Part shown: positions 7,312 through 7,815 of the stretch, one piece after another
Layout of the letters: each line of letters starts with the position of its first letter
Numbering within the stretch: position 1 is the stretch's first letter
From: Cyclobacteriaceae bacterium
Lineage (GTDB): Bacteria > Bacteroidota > Bacteroidia > Cytophagales > Cyclobacteriaceae
DNA length: 7,815 bases
Reading direction: 5' to 3'
NCBI GenBank assembly: GCA_026994125.1
Contig: JALWRJ010000113.1
Coordinates: forward strand, 1-7,815
Notes under the pieces: generated by a model
Database searches by the model: none
The model's input: the letters and a program-made list of their open reading frames with translations, nothing else
Told to the model about the DNA's origin: nothing
Translations under genes and position numbers: made by a program

Positions 7312-7647
7312 ATGCCTGATACTTACCCACCCTGCCCCAACTGCAAATCGGAATACACTTACCCAATGGACTCCTTACTGGTATGCCCAGAATGTGGCCA
7401 CGAATGGAACCCCGAAGAAGAACAAGAAACAGGTTTGGTGGTAAAAGACGCCAACGGAAACGTGTTAAAAGATGGCGATTCAGTTGTGGTTATTAAAAAT
7501 TTACCTGTAAAAGGAGCTCCTAAGCCCATTAAAGCAGGCACCAAGGTAAAAAATATCCGTTTAACAGATGGTGACCACAATATTGATTGTAAAATAGATG
7601 GTTTTGGATCGATGGGCCTAAAATCAGAATTTGTTAAAAAAGCCTAA
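7312..7647 (+). CDS. yjdM: YjdM/PhnA family zinc-ribbon protein
   Basis: A 111-residue protein that closely follows E. coli YjdM (formerly PhnA) along its whole length. An N-terminal zinc ribbon has two CxxC pairs, C8/C11 (CPNC) and C25/C28 (CPEC), with SEYTYP between them and HEWNPEE after. A C-terminal PhnA domain, probably SH3-like, carries the conserved blocks [37 protein letters not shown] and LKSEFVKKA. No enzyme activity is established for the family. The old link to alkylphosphonate use comes from position in the E. coli phn locus, and the unrelated phosphonoacetate hydrolase shares the name PhnA. No phosphonate genes are present here. The ATG at 7312 is chosen over an in-frame TTG at 7297, which lies inside the -7 element and would only add MPQKN. 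It is monocistronic, between an upstream terminator and a convergent gene. Confidence 0.93.
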   Translation: MPDTYPPCPNCKSEYTYPMDSLLVCPECGHEWNPEEEQETGLVVKDANGNVLKDGDSVVVIKNLPVKGAPKPIKAGTKVKNIRLTDGDHNIDCKIDGFGSMGLKSEFVKKA

Positions 7648-7654
7648 CCCACCT

Positions 7655-7689
7655 TTTCATATTTCATATTTCATATTTCATATTTCATA
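7655..7689. repeat. heptamer tandem repeat, five perfect copies of TTTCATA
   Basis: Five uninterrupted copies of TTTCATA (TATGAAA on the minus strand) occupy the gap between the convergent stop codons of yjdM (7645-7647) and the minus-strand gene (stop at 7687-7685). The last copy covers that stop codon. Each minus-strand unit holds an ATG, but every one leads to a stop within a few codons, so the repeat is not coding. Such simple repeats can change copy number by slippage. Confidence 0.9.
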
Positions 7690-7815
7690 TCTCACCTCCC
7701 CTCTTATACCTCCTGTTTAGCTTAACATCTTCAATCCATTCCATTATTTTTCGTAGCCAATCAAAGTACAAACTAACCATTAAAAACAAGGTCATTAAAG
7801 CCAACACCACTAAGT
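7685..7815 (-). CDS. C-terminal end of a probable membrane protein (runs off the right edge)
   Basis: One minus-strand frame is open from the window edge (first full codon at 7813) to a TGA at 7687-7685, giving 42 residues; the other two minus-strand frames hit stop codons early. It starts with a hydrophobic stretch, LVVLALMTLFLMVSLYF, which looks like a transmembrane helix. A short amphipathic, basic tail follows: DWLRKIMEWIEDVK, then LNRRYKRGGEI. The positive tail suggests a cytoplasmic C-terminus by the positive-inside rule. The family is not recognisable from this piece. The stop lies within the first repeat unit met by this gene, so changes in repeat number would not alter the protein end. 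Coding status is inferred from the open frame and the membrane-helix-plus-basic-tail pattern. Confidence 0.6.
   Translation of the reverse strand, partial: LVVLALMTLFLMVSLYFDWLRKIMEWIEDVKLNRRYKRGGEI

Noticed and set aside
7655..7720. GGAGG sequences followed by repeated ATGAAA on the minus strand, looking like ribosome sites for a small gene
   Set aside because: All ATGs in the heptamer repeat reach a stop within a few codons, and the GGAGG lies inside the open frame of the membrane-protein C-terminus.

Overview
The window looks like ordinary chromosome from a member of the Bacteroidota, possibly Cytophagales-like. Four things point there. Three intergenic regions carry a match to the Bacteroidota -7 element TAnnTTTG. 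The genes lack clear Shine-Dalgarno sequences. Two genes encode lipoproteins with relaxed lipoboxes, which is common in this phylum. The gene types also fit: a coiled-coil OmpA lipoprotein and a large single-chain M16 peptidase lipoprotein. Genus cannot be read from the sequence.

Layout. Positions 1-2234 (minus strand) hold a pta-ackA operon. Full-length phosphate acetyltransferase is followed 9 nt later by acetate kinase, which runs off the left edge. A 198-nt divergent promoter region (2235-2432) separates it from plus-strand genes. These are an OmpA-family lipoprotein (2433-3389), a small P-loop kinase of the nicotinamide-riboside/uridine kinase type (3446-3976), a 252-nt spacer with two inverted repeats, a 985-residue M16 zinc peptidase lipoprotein (4229-7186) ending in a good intrinsic terminator (7211-7247), and a YjdM/PhnA-family zinc-ribbon protein (7312-7647). 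At the right edge a convergent minus-strand gene is cut by the window end (7685-7815, C-terminus only). A five-copy heptamer tandem repeat (7655-7689) lies between the two convergent stop codons and over the second.

How the genes work together. Pta and AckA form the acetyl-CoA / acetyl-phosphate / acetate pathway and clearly belong together. The plus-strand genes look functionally unrelated: an envelope-anchoring lipoprotein, a nucleoside-type kinase, an envelope protease and a small zinc-ribbon protein. Several have their own promoter-like elements or terminator.

Two start codons were chosen against the longest reading frame because the longer frames begin before or inside the -7 element: the OmpA lipoprotein (2433, not 2397) and YjdM (ATG 7312, not TTG 7297). 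I found no mobile element, phage gene, CRISPR array, tRNA or rRNA, and no convincing new multi-gene system. The most interesting non-coding signal is a perfect 10-bp inverted repeat that brackets the pta -7 element and touches the pta start codon.
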